NCBI RefSeq assembly: GCF_003201475.1 | Contig: NZ_QJJK01000008.1 | Span: 124,001 to 188,000 of the forward strand | DNA from: Chelatococcus asaccharovorans | GTDB lineage: Bacteria > Pseudomonadota > Alphaproteobacteria > Rhizobiales > Beijerinckiaceae | Direction of reading: 5' to 3' | Length of the DNA stretch: 64,000 bases | Translations under genes and position numbers: made by a program | The notes under the pieces: generated by a model | What the model was told of the DNA's origin: nothing | What the model saw: the letters and a program-made list of their open reading frames with translations, nothing else | Database searches by the model: none | Part shown: positions 1 to 8,461 of the stretch, one piece after another | Position numbering within the stretch: the first letter of the stretch is position 1 | Layout: the number at the start of each line of letters is the position of its first letter

Positions 1-858
1 GTCGTGTGGGACATCCGGATGCCGGTCGCCGTCATGGCGATCGTGGTGGGCGCTTCCCTCTCCGTCGCCGGGGCGCAGATGCAGACCATCCTCGCAAATC
101 CGCTTGCGAGCCCGTTCACCCTGGGTATCTCGGCCGCGGCGAGTTTCGGCGCAGCCTTCGCCATCGTCGTCGGCGTGCCCTTCCTGCCCGTGGTGGCCTC
201 GGGCCTCATCGTGCCGCTGAACGCCTTTCTCATGGCGCTGGTCGCCACGCTGTTCATCCATTTCATTTCCCAGATGCGCGGCGTGTCCGTCCAGACCGTG
301 GTGCTTCTCGGCATCGCGCTCGTCTTCACGTTCAATGCGGCACTGGCCTTCCTGCAATATCTCGCGTCCGAGCAGGCGCTTGCGACCGTCGTGTTCTGGA
401 CCATGGGCAGCCTGACCAAGGCGACATGGCCGAAGATCTGGATCACGCTCGCCGTCCTGGTGATTGCACTGCCGCTGTTCGCGCGTAATGCCTGGGCCTT
501 GACGGCCATTCGCCTGGGTGAAGACAAGGCCGCGAGTTTCGGCGTGAATGTGCGGTCCATACGTCTCGAGACCATGCTGATCATCTCGTTCCTCGCGGCC
601 ATCCCCGTCAGCTTCGTGGGGACGATCGGCTTCGTCGGGCTGGTCGGCCCGCATATGGCCCGCATGATTTTCGGGGAAGATCAGCGCTTCTTTCTGCCCG
701 GCTCGGTCGTCTCCGGCGCGCTCCTGCTGTCGGTCACGTCGATCGTCAGCAAGTCGATCATCCCCGGGGTGGTCTTCCCGATCGGCATCATCACGGCGCT
801 GGTTGGCGTGCCGTTCTTCTTCTCGCTGATCCTGACCGATGTGAGGCGCTCATGGTGA
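1..858 (+). CDS. FecCD-family iron-siderophore/haem ABC permease (5' end outside window)
   Basis: Inner-membrane permease of an iron-chelate importer. The reading frame is open from base 1, so the gene begins upstream; about 285 residues are visible against roughly 330 for a full FecCD protein. Visible marks are 'GAQMQTILANPLASPF' near the N-terminal side, which matches the FecCD signature (usually GxxxQxxxrNPLAxP), then alternating hydrophobic helices and the C-terminal 'GLVGPHMARM' coupling region that contacts the ATPase. Its stop overlaps the start of the ATPase gene by 7 bp, so the two are translationally coupled. The substrate (ferric siderophore, haem or cobalamin) cannot be told from sequence alone. 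No Fur box can be judged because the promoter lies outside. Confidence 0.93.
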   Translation, partial: VVWDIRMPVAVMAIVVGASLSVAGAQMQTILANPLASPFTLGISAAASFGAAFAIVVGVPFLPVVASGLIVPLNAFLMALVATLFIHFISQMRGVSVQTVVLLGIALVFTFNAALAFLQYLASEQALATVVFWTMGSLTKATWPKIWITLAVLVIALPLFARNAWALTAIRLGEDKAASFGVNVRSIRLETMLIISFLAAIPVSFVGTIGFVGLVGPHMARMIFGEDQRFFLPGSVVSGALLLSVTSIVSKSIIPGVVFPIGIITALVGVPFFFSLILTDVRRSW

Positions 859-1610
859 CGCTCCAGCTCGATCAGGTCGGGGCCTATTACGGCAAGACGT
901 TGACGGTCTCGGAGATCAGCACGCCGGTGCTGAAAGGGGGCGAGATCGTCGCCGTCATCGGCCCGAATGCCGCGGGCAAGTCGACATTATTCAAGCGGGT
1001 CGCCGGCCTCCTGAAGGGGCCGGGACATATTCGCCTGGAGGGCAGCGCCAAAGGCAAGCGGGCCATCAGCTACATGCCGCAGGACAGTTCGGCGAATGCG
1101 GTGTTGACGGTCTATGAATCGATCCTGCTGGCACGGAAGCAGGGCCAGTCGTGGAGCGTCCGTGATGACGACCTCCGCCTGATCGATCACATCATGGAAG
1201 CGCTCGACATCCGGGATCTGAGCTTCCGCGATCTCGGCGCGCTGAGCGGGGGGCAGCGCCAGCTCGTGTCCATCGCCCAGACATTGGCGCGCGAGCCCGA
1301 CGTCATCATCATGGACGAACCGACCAGCGCGCTCGATCTCCACAGGCAGATGGAAGTGCTCGCCTTCATGCGCAAGCAGGCGAAGCAGCGCGGCATGATC
1401 GTCATGATCGCGATCCATGACCTCAATCAGGCCCTTCGCTTCGCAGACAAGACGCTGATCATCGCCAAGGGCCGGATGGTCGCCTGTGGCCTCTCCGGCG
1501 ACATCATCACGGCCGATATGTTGCGGGATGTCTATCGCGTTGAAGCCAGGATCGAGCGCTGTTCCCGCGATCTCAGCCACGTCATCGTCGACGGCAATTT
1601 AGCCGTCTGA
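852..1610 (+). CDS. ATP-binding protein of the iron-siderophore ABC importer
   Basis: Cytoplasmic ATPase that powers the preceding permease. It has 252 residues, normal for FecE/FhuC proteins. Walker A reads GPNAAGKST, the ABC signature LSGGQRQ, and Walker B VIIMDEP followed by the 'TSALD' D-loop and the H-loop in 'AIHDLNQAL', so all catalytic elements are intact. The ATG lies inside the 3' end of the permease gene. The next gene is on the other strand, so this is the last gene of the operon. Confidence 0.95.
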   Translation: MVTLQLDQVGAYYGKTLTVSEISTPVLKGGEIVAVIGPNAAGKSTLFKRVAGLLKGPGHIRLEGSAKGKRAISYMPQDSSANAVLTVYESILLARKQGQSWSVRDDDLRLIDHIMEALDIRDLSFRDLGALSGGQRQLVSIAQTLAREPDVIIMDEPTSALDLHRQMEVLAFMRKQAKQRGMIVMIAIHDLNQALRFADKTLIIAKGRMVACGLSGDIITADMLRDVYRVEARIERCSRDLSHVIVDGNLAV

Positions 1611-1723
1611 CGCGCGTATGACCGCTGGACGGTTCATCGGGACATAATCGCGAAGCATCTTCGCGCGAACTCGGCCCGAGCCCCTGTTCGATGTCTCGGC
1701 CAAGCTTGTCATGACCGGTGCGG

Positions 1724-2641
1724 TCAGCGCGCTTTGTCGAGGAAGGCACGCACCAGGGCCACGGTCGCGGTTGGGTTCTCTTCCATGATCCAATGGCCGG
1801 AGTCTGGAATGACACCCACGGTCACGTCGGTTGCCGCGTCGTGCATTGTGGCGGCCATCGCCGCGCCGAATGACGTCGCGCCGCCGACCGCCAGCACCGG
1901 CATGGTGAGTTTGCCGCCGGCCGCCAGATAGGCGCGGTTGTCGATGGCGTCCTGGTCGAAGGCGGCGAATTGGGCGAAGCCTGAATGCATTGCGCCTGGC
2001 AAGGCGTAGAGCTTGGCGTAGTGTTCTCGCGACGCTTCCGTAAAGCGGCTCGGAGTCGCCGAGAACTCGTTCCAGAAGCGATCGAGATAGATGCGCTCGC
2101 GGCCGGCCACAAGCCGCTCCATGTCGGGCCCGCCGAAACGGAAATGCCAGAGCAAGGGGTTCTTGAGGATCTCCTCCCATGGCCCAACGCCGGGCACCGG
2201 GGCATCGATGAGAATGAAGCTCAGGACACGCTGCGGATGCTGCGCCGCGAAAGCGAAGCCGACCATGTTGCCGATGTCATGGGTGACCAGATCGACGCGC
2301 TCGATCTTGAGGGCATCGAGCACGCCGGCGACGTCCCCGGCCTGGGTCTTCTTGTCGAAGCCGGAGGCTGGCTTGGACGACAGGCCGAGCCCACGCAGAT
2401 CAGGCACCACCACCGTATGGTCCCGCGCCAGATCAGCGGCCATCGGCGCCCACATGTCGCCGGTCTCGCCATAGCCGTGCAGGAGGACGACCGCCGGTCC
2501 CTGTCCACCGGTGCGAACGTGAATATTCGCGCCATTGGTCGCGATCTCCTGCGTCTTGAAGGACGACGGGAAGTCGGGCACCTGAGCGAGCGCCGGGGTG
2601 GTGAGGGCTAGCGCGCCGAGCGCCAAAGCGAATTTCAACAT
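1724..2641 (-). CDS. Secreted alpha/beta hydrolase, epoxide hydrolase/dehalogenase type
   Basis: About 305 residues. I place the start at the ATG that begins 'MLKFALALGALALTTPALAQ', a clear cleavable signal peptide; the longer frame upstream has no signal. The fold marks are the oxyanion 'HGYGETGDMW', the nucleophile elbow 'THDIGNMVG' with Asp as nucleophile (as in epoxide hydrolases and haloalkane dehalogenases, not Ser as in lipases), and the catalytic His in 'DSGHWIMEE'. It would act in the periplasm on an epoxide or related substrate; the substrate is unknown. It is divergent from the AraC-type regulator that follows, which may control it. Confidence 0.88.
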   Translation of the reverse strand: MLKFALALGALALTTPALAQVPDFPSSFKTQEIATNGANIHVRTGGQGPAVVLLHGYGETGDMWAPMAADLARDHTVVVPDLRGLGLSSKPASGFDKKTQAGDVAGVLDALKIERVDLVTHDIGNMVGFAFAAQHPQRVLSFILIDAPVPGVGPWEEILKNPLLWHFRFGGPDMERLVAGRERIYLDRFWNEFSATPSRFTEASREHYAKLYALPGAMHSGFAQFAAFDQDAIDNRAYLAAGGKLTMPVLAVGGATSFGAAMAATMHDAATDVTVGVIPDSGHWIMEENPTATVALVRAFLDKAR

Positions 2642-3019
2642 CGCGGATCTCCACCTGTCGGGATGGCGGTCGGTGCGACCGTCGCTGTCAGCCCCGTTGG
2701 CAATGGCGAAGGTAGCATTCCTCGGGCGTTCGGATGAGTCACGCATCAGCGAAATTAATGTCCGGACGGTCCGAACGATGCTGAGGCGCGACGCTGTTCA
2801 TCGCCAATACCGAGATCCAGAGCGGCGGTCTCGCCATCGGCGACATTGGCGTTCAGCCTGAAACCGAATTCATTCACCCGGCCACCGGCGCGGATCGGCC
2901 GGGACCCCAATGATGGGAGGCGCCGGAGGCAGACATGTCGACATAAAGTGTTTGGCTTCTCGAAGGGGATAGCGTTAGCAATTTCCTTATCGTGCCTCCG
3001 CACCCTTGGAGTGCTGCAC
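2642..3019. other. Divergent intergenic region, hydrolase / AraC regulator
   Basis: About 380 bp between two divergent starts, so it must hold both promoters. Frames across it are open but lack family similarity. The stretch around 2940-3000 is poorer in G+C and is the likeliest promoter for the regulator. No clear palindrome was found. Confidence 0.5.
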
Positions 3020-4042
3020 ATGTGGGACCGCCATCCGGTCAGTTTGTCGTTGATGCATATGCTGCCGGATGTGGCCGAGCTCCAAGGCGTCGCGCTGGCA
3101 CCGCTCCTGAACCGGGCCGGTATCGGCCAGGACCTCGACGCGAACCGTATCGTTGCGCGCGCGCAGATTTCGACCTTGCTGCAGGAGCTCTCCAGGCGGG
3201 CGGGCGCGCCGACGATCGGGCTGGACTTGGCCGCATCGGCCGATCCCAATCGTCTCGGGCTTGCCGGACAGGCGTTCTTCGCTGGCCGGACATTGCGCGA
3301 ATGCCTGAGCGCTCACCAGCGTCACATTCCAACGCTCCAGGGCGGCGTCCAGATCGCCCTGGAGGAGTGGGACGGCCGGGCCTACTGGCGTCACACCCTG
3401 CAGGATAGCGATGCCACTCACGCCGGCGTCCTCAACGAGGGCGTGGCCGCCTTCGTGGTCGCGACGCTGCGGGCCATCTCGGGTGCTGAGGGCGGGAATT
3501 TTCATATCAGCCTGCCGCATCGCGCACGCGCGCCGGTTCGCGCCTATGAGGACAAGCTCGGCGTGGCTGTCTCTTTCGGCACCGGCGCCGGTGTCGTCGT
3601 CGACTTCGACGCCGCCTGGCCGGACCGCCCCAATCTGGTATTCGGCGGCGTAAAAGCGCCGATCGGCGAGGCGCCGTCCGTGGCGGGCTACTGGCAATGG
3701 CGTGACGACGGGGCGCTGATGGCGGCGCTGGAGCGCATCATTTCCGCGGCCGCGCTCGCGGGAACGCTGTCGCTCTTGAATGCCGCCCACAGCCTCGGCC
3801 TTTCGCCACGCAGCCTGCAGCGGCGCCTCGCGGCGCTTGGCACATCGTTCGAGACGCAGGTCGACGCCTGGAGACGCGACCATGCGCGCCAGCATCTCGA
3901 GGGTTCCGAACTCGCCGTCGGCACCATAGCGCGTCTGCTCGGCTATCGCGACCCCGCACATTTCATCCGCGCCTTCCGCCGCTGGGAGGGACGCGCCCCG
4001 CTAGCCTGGCGCCGAGCGGTGATGGCGCGAAATGGCAATTGA
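3020..4042 (+). CDS. AraC-family transcriptional regulator (OruR/ArgR-like architecture)
   Basis: About 340 residues from the ATG of 'MWDRHPVSLSLMHMLPD'. The N-terminal two thirds has the layout of the 'arabinose-binding-like' domain of AraC regulators such as OruR ('AGIGQDLDANRIVARAQ', 'GLAGQAFFAGRTLRECL'). The C-terminal ~85 residues form the two-helix AraC DNA-binding domain ('AHSLGLSPRSLQRRLAALG' and 'IARLLGYRDPAHFIRAFRRW'). The effector is unknown. The gene faces away from the secreted hydrolase and is followed 44 bp later by the sulfatase on the same strand, so either may be its target. An upstream GTG at 3011 is an alternative start. Confidence 0.9.
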   Translation: MWDRHPVSLSLMHMLPDVAELQGVALAPLLNRAGIGQDLDANRIVARAQISTLLQELSRRAGAPTIGLDLAASADPNRLGLAGQAFFAGRTLRECLSAHQRHIPTLQGGVQIALEEWDGRAYWRHTLQDSDATHAGVLNEGVAAFVVATLRAISGAEGGNFHISLPHRARAPVRAYEDKLGVAVSFGTGAGVVVDFDAAWPDRPNLVFGGVKAPIGEAPSVAGYWQWRDDGALMAALERIISAAALAGTLSLLNAAHSLGLSPRSLQRRLAALGTSFETQVDAWRRDHARQHLEGSELAVGTIARLLGYRDPAHFIRAFRRWEGRAPLAWRRAVMARNGN

Positions 4043-4086
4043 GTGACGGCCCCCCGTTTGGTTAAGGCTCAACGTGCCGCGATCCT

Positions 4087-5568
4087 GTGAGTACCCTCAT
4101 GAACGACGCCCCCAAGAATAATACCTCCCCAGCGCCGCACCGGCGCGACGTGCTGACCGGCGGTGCGGGTTTCCTTGCGGCCATCGCCGGCCTGTCCACG
4201 CTGGCCTCCGGCGCCAGAGCCGCCGAGGCGCCCCGGCCGCACATCCTCTATATCGTCGCCGACGACCTGGGTTTCGCGGATGTCGGCTTCCATGGCTCCG
4301 ACATCAAAACGCCCAATCTCGACAGGCTCGCCGCACAGGGCGCGAAGCTCGGCCAATTCTATACCCAGCCGATGTGCACGCCGACCCGGGCGGCCCTGCT
4401 GACAGGCCGGTATCCGCTGCGCTACGGATTGCAGACCGGCGTGATTCCGTCTGGCGCGAGCTACGGCCTCGCGACCGACGAATACCTTCTGCCGCAAGCG
4501 CTGAAGGAGGCAGGTTATCGCACCGCCCTGGTGGGCAAATGGCACCTTGGCCACGCCGACACGAAATACTGGCCGCGCCAGCGTGGCTTCGACTCGTTCT
4601 ACGGTCCGCTCGTCGGCGAGATCGACCACTTCAAGCACGAGGCGCATGGCGTCACGGATTGGTATCGCGACAACGAACTGGTGAAGGAAGAGGGCTACGA
4701 CACCACGCTTCTCGGCACCGAGGCCGCGCGTCTCTTGGAGAACCATGATCCGGCCACACCGTTGTTCCTCTATCTCGCCTTCACAGCGCCGCATACGCCC
4801 TATCAGGCGCCGCAGCCCTACCTCGACCTCTATGCGCATATCCAGGACCCGGCACGCCGGGCCTATGCGGCCATGATCACGGCCATGGATGACGAGATCG
4901 GCAAGGTGCTTGCCGTGCTCGACGCGCGCGGCCTGCGTGACAACACGCTGATCATCTTCCATTCCGACAACGGCGGCACGCGCAACAAGATGTTCGCCGG
5001 CGAGGGCGCCGTTACAGGCGAGTTGCCACCCAACAACACGCCCTATCGCGATGGCAAGGGCACGCTCTATGAAGGCGGCACGCGCGTCGTCGCGCTCGCC
5101 AACTGGCCGGGCCATATCAAGCCCGGCACGGCGGAGGGTGTCATGCATGTAGTCGACATGCTGCCGACGCTGGCAAAGCTGACTGGCGCGCGGCTCGATC
5201 GTTCAAAGCCGTTGGACGGCCGCGATGCATGGCCGGCGCTCGCTCTCGGAAAGGCCGGACGGGACGAGATGGTCTATAATGTCGAACCCACGCAGGGCGC
5301 CATTCGCGACGGCCAATGGAAACTGGTCTGGCAGGTCGTGTTGCCGCCTAAAATTGAGTTGTTCGATCTCGCGGCGGACCCATCAGAGACCACCGATCTC
5401 TCGGCGCGGCATCCGGAGAAGGTCTCTGAGCTGCAGGGCAAAGTGGTCGAGCTCGCTCGCACCATGGCGCCGCCGCTCTTCTACGCTGCTGCTCTGAAAT
5501 CGACGCTGTCCGCCCCGCTGTCCACCCCTGGTGCTGCCCTCTACGAAATGGGGCTGGAGGACGACTGA
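4087..5568 (+). CDS. Tat-exported type I sulfatase (arylsulfatase B-like)
   Basis: 493 residues from GTG (an in-frame ATG follows at codon 5). It hydrolyses sulfate esters in the periplasm. A twin-arginine signal is visible ('HRRDVLTGGAGFLAAIAGL'), ending near residue 46. The N-terminal metal ligands 'VADDLGFAD' and the sulfatase signature C97-T-P-T-R101 are intact; C97 must be converted to formylglycine before the enzyme works. Further marks are 'VGKWHLGH' and 'HSDNGG'. A genuine formylglycine-generating enzyme is encoded 11 kb downstream at 16725-17708, so the window carries its own activator. The substrate (aryl or carbohydrate sulfate) is not readable. Confidence 0.94.
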   Translation: MSTLMNDAPKNNTSPAPHRRDVLTGGAGFLAAIAGLSTLASGARAAEAPRPHILYIVADDLGFADVGFHGSDIKTPNLDRLAAQGAKLGQFYTQPMCTPTRAALLTGRYPLRYGLQTGVIPSGASYGLATDEYLLPQALKEAGYRTALVGKWHLGHADTKYWPRQRGFDSFYGPLVGEIDHFKHEAHGVTDWYRDNELVKEEGYDTTLLGTEAARLLENHDPATPLFLYLAFTAPHTPYQAPQPYLDLYAHIQDPARRAYAAMITAMDDEIGKVLAVLDARGLRDNTLIIFHSDNGGTRNKMFAGEGAVTGELPPNNTPYRDGKGTLYEGGTRVVALANWPGHIKPGTAEGVMHVVDMLPTLAKLTGARLDRSKPLDGRDAWPALALGKAGRDEMVYNVEPTQGAIRDGQWKLVWQVVLPPKIELFDLAADPSETTDLSARHPEKVSELQGKVVELARTMAPPLFYAAALKSTLSAPLSTPGAALYEMGLEDD

Positions 5569-5717
5569 CGCGGAACTGCTTTGGTCGCGCGCGGAGATGG
5601 TGGGAAGGATCCGCCCCTGCGCGATTTCGGCTCTGCGGCCCTTCAACGGGCTGATTTCAGCTTCCGCGGCGCGCTGGAGTCTATCCGTTGAACTCCGGTT
5701 CACCGGATAGCCTCCGG

Positions 5718-5779
5718 GTCTTTGTTTCTACGCATTGTCTTCACGCGAACCGGTGTCCACTTCGCTCGAAAATGCTCCA
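5718..5779 (-). repeat. Dispersed intergenic repeat B, copy 1
   Basis: Read on the minus strand it contains AATG(C)-type ends and the core 'GAGCGAAGTGGACACCGGTT' followed by 'CGCGTGAAGA' and 'AATGCGTAGAAACAAAGA'. The same string, in the opposite orientation, occurs at 27160-27228 with a few changes. Such elements are scattered through many Hyphomicrobiales genomes and are not protein coding. Confidence 0.8.
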
Positions 5780-5934
5780 TTTGCGCAGATTCGCGCCGAC
5801 GCGACTGCAGGCCTTTTTTTACGTGAAGGCGGTCGATACAAAACTTCACAAGCTGAAACTTGTCTGTAACGAGATGGGCACTTTCTGGCCGCAATTTCCA
5901 GCGGAAATGCCTGTGCTCGCTTGCCAAGCTAGCA

Positions 5935-5980
5935 ACCCCACCGTGGCGTATCACTCCCCCCGAGACGTCCACGGTGGGGT
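5935..5980. repeat. Perfect 12-bp inverted repeat (hairpin)
   Basis: ACCCCACCGTGG at 5935-5946 is exactly complementary to CCACGGTGGGGT at 5969-5980, with a 22-base loop. It lies downstream of the sulfatase gene but about 370 bp from its stop, and it has no T-run, so it is not a simple intrinsic terminator. Confidence 0.7.
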
Positions 5981-6013
5981 CCCCGCGAAGCCAAGATCAT
6001 GAATCCGCCTTGC

Positions 6014-6035
6014 CGGGGGCTTGGCGGAGCCCCCG
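6014..6035. terminator. Possible GC-rich hairpin terminator
   Basis: CGGGGGCT / AGCCCCCG arms with a six-base loop. No T-run follows on either strand, so termination is only a suggestion from the strong stem. Confidence 0.3.
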
Positions 6036-6218
6036 ATCACCTCGGTTACTCCTGTGGGTGGTCGGGGGCGCGAGGCTCACGCGTGACCGCCTGATCCCGA
6101 ACGAAAAAGTCGGATTGTTACAAATTGAAACACGGCGAAACGAATTGGCCATTGATCAATATTTGCTGCGCCATAATATTGGTCGCTCTTGCTGAACACT
6201 GTGAGCGTTCGAACTTAT

Positions 6219-6476
6219 ATGAGAAAAGATGAGGCTACATCGATCTGCCCGGAGTACATCGATCCATCCGTATCGATGCAGCAAATCGAACGTTACGTCC
6301 GACACTCGAGATTTGACTCACTGAAATCAGATTCAGACGATCATATCGTGAAGCAAATGCTTCAAATCGAAAGCCGCCTTGACCAACTGAATTCTGAAAT
6401 CAGTTTCATTTTATTTTTCTCCAGTGCAACATTGGCCATCATGATCGCTATGATCATCGTCAAAGCTATGGATTAA
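6219..6476 (+). CDS. Small hypothetical membrane-anchored protein
   Basis: 85 residues from ATG 6219 (GTG 6201 and TTG 6189 are alternatives; no start has a good ribosome site). The protein has a charged N-terminal half with a likely coiled-coil stretch ('KQMLQIESRLDQLNSEISF') and one C-terminal membrane helix ('FILFFSSATLAIMIAMIIV'). Composition is clearly AT-richer than neighbouring genes, which hints at foreign origin. I do not recognise the family. A helix-plus-tail layout resembles small regulatory or holin-like membrane peptides, but no function can be claimed. Confidence 0.4.
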   Translation: MRKDEATSICPEYIDPSVSMQQIERYVRHSRFDSLKSDSDDHIVKQMLQIESRLDQLNSEISFILFFSSATLAIMIAMIIVKAMD

Positions 6477-6616
6477 AGCCATCAGAGCGGCGATGCCGAT
6501 CCCGGGGCCGAACAAGGACCCAGGGCCGGACAGTCTTTGCAGAGCAATGCACGGACGCATGCGCCCGTCGCCGGGCAGACCCTGCACTGCGCCCGCACCT
6601 CCGGTGCCGAGCCCAG

Positions 6617-6805
6617 AACAAATCCGACTTGGATGGAATCGTTTGACGCCATCCAAGCCATTGACTTGGATCGCTATTCCTGCGCGCAGCAAGTCTATAA
6701 CAGACGGACTTGCCTGTCGGTTATGAAGCTGAGCAAGTCCGCAACAGACGGACTTGCCTGTCCGTTATGAAGCTGAGCAAGTCCGCAACAGACGGACTTG
6801 CTCTA
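6617..6805 (+). repeat. Two-hairpin dispersed repeat A, copy a, with internal tandem duplication
   Basis: Starts with 'CAAATCCGACTTGGATGGAA', has the second-half hairpin GCAAGTCCG / CGGACTTGC, and the second half is duplicated in tandem with a 44-bp period (units at 6689-6732 and 6733-6776, then a partial unit to 6805). Its last bases CTAG at 6803-6806 supply the stop codon of the convergent DUF892 gene. Confidence 0.85.
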
Positions 6806-7294
6806 GGCCGCCTTGGCGTTGAGAGACTTTTCGGCGAGCCTCGTGAGCAGCTTGTCCGTTTTGATCTCCTCCTGGAGGGTCTGGTCGAGGAGCCTTGCGG
6901 CGTCCTTCATGCCGAGCTGGGTTGCCCAGGTCTTGAGGGTGCCATAACGCGCGATCTCGTAATGCTCCACCGCTTGAGCAGAGGCCGTGAGCCCGGCGTC
7001 GAGCGCTGACGTCCCGGCGAAATCCTCCATTACTTCCTTGCCCTCCTCGACGAGGCCAAGGATAGCGTCGCATGTCTTGCCGCGCGCTGGCTTGTCCATC
7101 ATCTCGAAAACTTGCTGCAAGCGATCGACATGCGTCTCGGTTTCGTCGCGGTGGGCCAGAAAGGCCTGCTTCAATTCCTCGGATCCTGCCCCGCGCGCCA
7201 TTTTGGGGAGGGCTCTCAGGATCTGCTTTTCGGCGTATAGGATATCCTTCAGCGTCTCGTGGAAGAGCGTCTCAAGATTCTGTTCCTTGGCCAT
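6803..7294 (-). CDS. DUF892 ferritin-like stress protein (YciE/YciF family)
   Basis: 163 residues, the usual length. A four-helix ferritin-like protein linked in many bacteria to general and envelope stress; the exact chemistry is not settled. Family marks: 'LETLFHETLKDILYAEKQILRALPKM' at the N-terminus, 'HRDETETHVDRLQQVFE', and 'QAVEHYEIARYGTL' with Glu/His residues in ferritin-like positions. I chose the ATG at 7294 because GGAG lies six bases before it; another ATG at 7300 overlaps that site. The stop codon is made by the CTAG end of a repeat A copy. Confidence 0.88.
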   Translation of the reverse strand: MAKEQNLETLFHETLKDILYAEKQILRALPKMARGAGSEELKQAFLAHRDETETHVDRLQQVFEMMDKPARGKTCDAILGLVEEGKEVMEDFAGTSALDAGLTASAQAVEHYEIARYGTLKTWATQLGMKDAARLLDQTLQEEIKTDKLLTRLAEKSLNAKAA

Positions 7295-7757
7295 AGCCAT
7301 CTCCGTGAATGTGGGGACGGCTGATTAACGAAAGCGACAGCCAGCGGTTCCCTCCAAACTGCGCGCTCTCCCCGATGCATGCCGCAGCGGCGGATGCGGC
7401 GAGATTAGAGAAGCTGATCCACACCGATAAACGGCGTCCTTGCTCTTGCATTCGCAAGAACGGACTATCTTCATGTCCACAGCGCTCCGGATGTCATCCA
7501 CCATACTCAAGCTAACGCTTCAGGATCCGGGGGACCGGGCGGTTTCCATAAAGGCGTCATGTCCTCGGATACAACACAGAGACTGTTTGGTGTCTCGCCG
7601 CGCGGCATGGACGATAACGTGATATGCACGCCGAACCCGCCATGACCTGCATGAGCTGCGATCGTTATGTCGGCCCGCGCCTTCCGAAGTGCGGGTCGTT
7701 TCCCTTGTACCAATCGCTTGGTTCTGGGAAGATTTGTGTTCGACTCAATTCGCTAGG
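7295..7757. other. Divergent spacer between DUF892 gene and NUDIX gene
   Basis: About 460 bp, no supported gene. It must carry both divergent promoters. I saw no conserved operator. Confidence 0.5.
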
Positions 7758-8312
7758 ATGCCAGTCTCGAAGATGAAATCAACGCGTCGCAAGGCCGCCC
7801 GTAATGGAGCTCCACTGCGTCAGGTGGCGGCCTTACCGTTTCGTGTGACCGAGACCGGTGCGGTCGAGGTGCTTGTGCTCACCACGCGCGAAACGCGGCG
7901 TTTCACTGTGCCCAAAGGCTGGATCGATCGCCGTCGGAAAGCCTGGAAATCGGCCGCGCAGGAGGCCCAGGAGGAGGCCGGCGTCGCTGGCAGGGTGAAG
8001 CACAAGCCAATTGGAACCTACACCTACTGGAAGCGGTTGGCGGATCACTTCGCGCTCGTCGAGGTCGATGTCTATCCGCTGAAGGTCGAAAAATTCCTCA
8101 AGCGTTGGCCGGAGAGGCGCGAACGATTTCGCAGATGGCTACCGGCCAGGGATGCCGCCCTTCTTATTGATGAACCGCAGTTGCATCACCTTGTCGAAGC
8201 ATTTGGCAAGGGTACCGCAAATGCGCTCATCGCGGGTGGAGTGCAACGTCCTCGGCTACCCAATGCGGTCGACAGGTCATTTGAGACTGAAGACGCAGAG
8301 CCCCAGAGTTGA
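7758..8312 (+). CDS. NUDIX hydrolase
   Basis: 184 residues from ATG 7758 ('MPVSKMKSTRRKAARNG'). The N-terminal 'RQVAALPFRV' strand and 'PKGWID' are typical of the alphaproteobacterial NUDIX group related to diadenosine/diphosphoinositol polyphosphate hydrolases. The NUDIX helix reads G-W-I-D-R-R-R...Q-E-A-Q-E-E-A-G. The catalytic Glu cluster EAQEE is present, but the first Glu of the 23-residue consensus is Arg and the conserved Arg is Gln. It probably cleaves a nucleoside-diphosphate-linked substrate in the cytoplasm. It sits among stress genes. Confidence 0.85.
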   Translation: MPVSKMKSTRRKAARNGAPLRQVAALPFRVTETGAVEVLVLTTRETRRFTVPKGWIDRRRKAWKSAAQEAQEEAGVAGRVKHKPIGTYTYWKRLADHFALVEVDVYPLKVEKFLKRWPERRERFRRWLPARDAALLIDEPQLHHLVEAFGKGTANALIAGGVQRPRLPNAVDRSFETEDAEPQS

Positions 8313-8362
8313 AAGGGTGATCGCACATCGCCTGGCGGAATGGTCGCAATGCCGTTCCTGCT

Positions 8363-8461
8363 AGAGCGCGTTTCGATCTGATTGCATCAGATCGGCGCTC
8401 TACCCTCTTTTATTTCAAGCATAATCTTATCGATCCTCGTTTCACTCCGGTCGGATTATGC
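8363..8461. repeat. Intergenic hairpin repeat interrupted by the IS element
   Basis: 'CTAGAGCGCG' followed by the hairpin GATCTGATTGCATCAGATC and GGCGCTCTA, then a second arm pair ending in 'GATTATGCTC'. The sequence continues beyond the IS at 9491 as 'TCTAGAGCATGCTG', so the insertion sequence split an older palindromic intergenic element. Confidence 0.6.

Larger units (their letters stand above)
5569..6218. other. Gene-free spacer with hairpins and a dispersed repeat
   Basis: About 650 bp with no supported gene. It contains one copy of a common rhizobial intergenic repeat (5718-5779), a 12-bp perfect inverted repeat (5935-5946 with 5969-5980), and a GC-rich hairpin at 6014-6035. From about 6100 the base composition drops, leading into the small AT-richer frame at 6219. 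Confidence 0.6.

Noticed and set aside
2755-3249. Long minus-strand frame over the AraC gene and spacer
   Set aside because: Shadow of the regulator in another frame; no family motif, no ribosome site, and the + strand gene is clear.
5688-6002. Frames over the spacer after the sulfatase gene
   Set aside because: They read through repeat B and a hairpin; repeats of this class are not coding.
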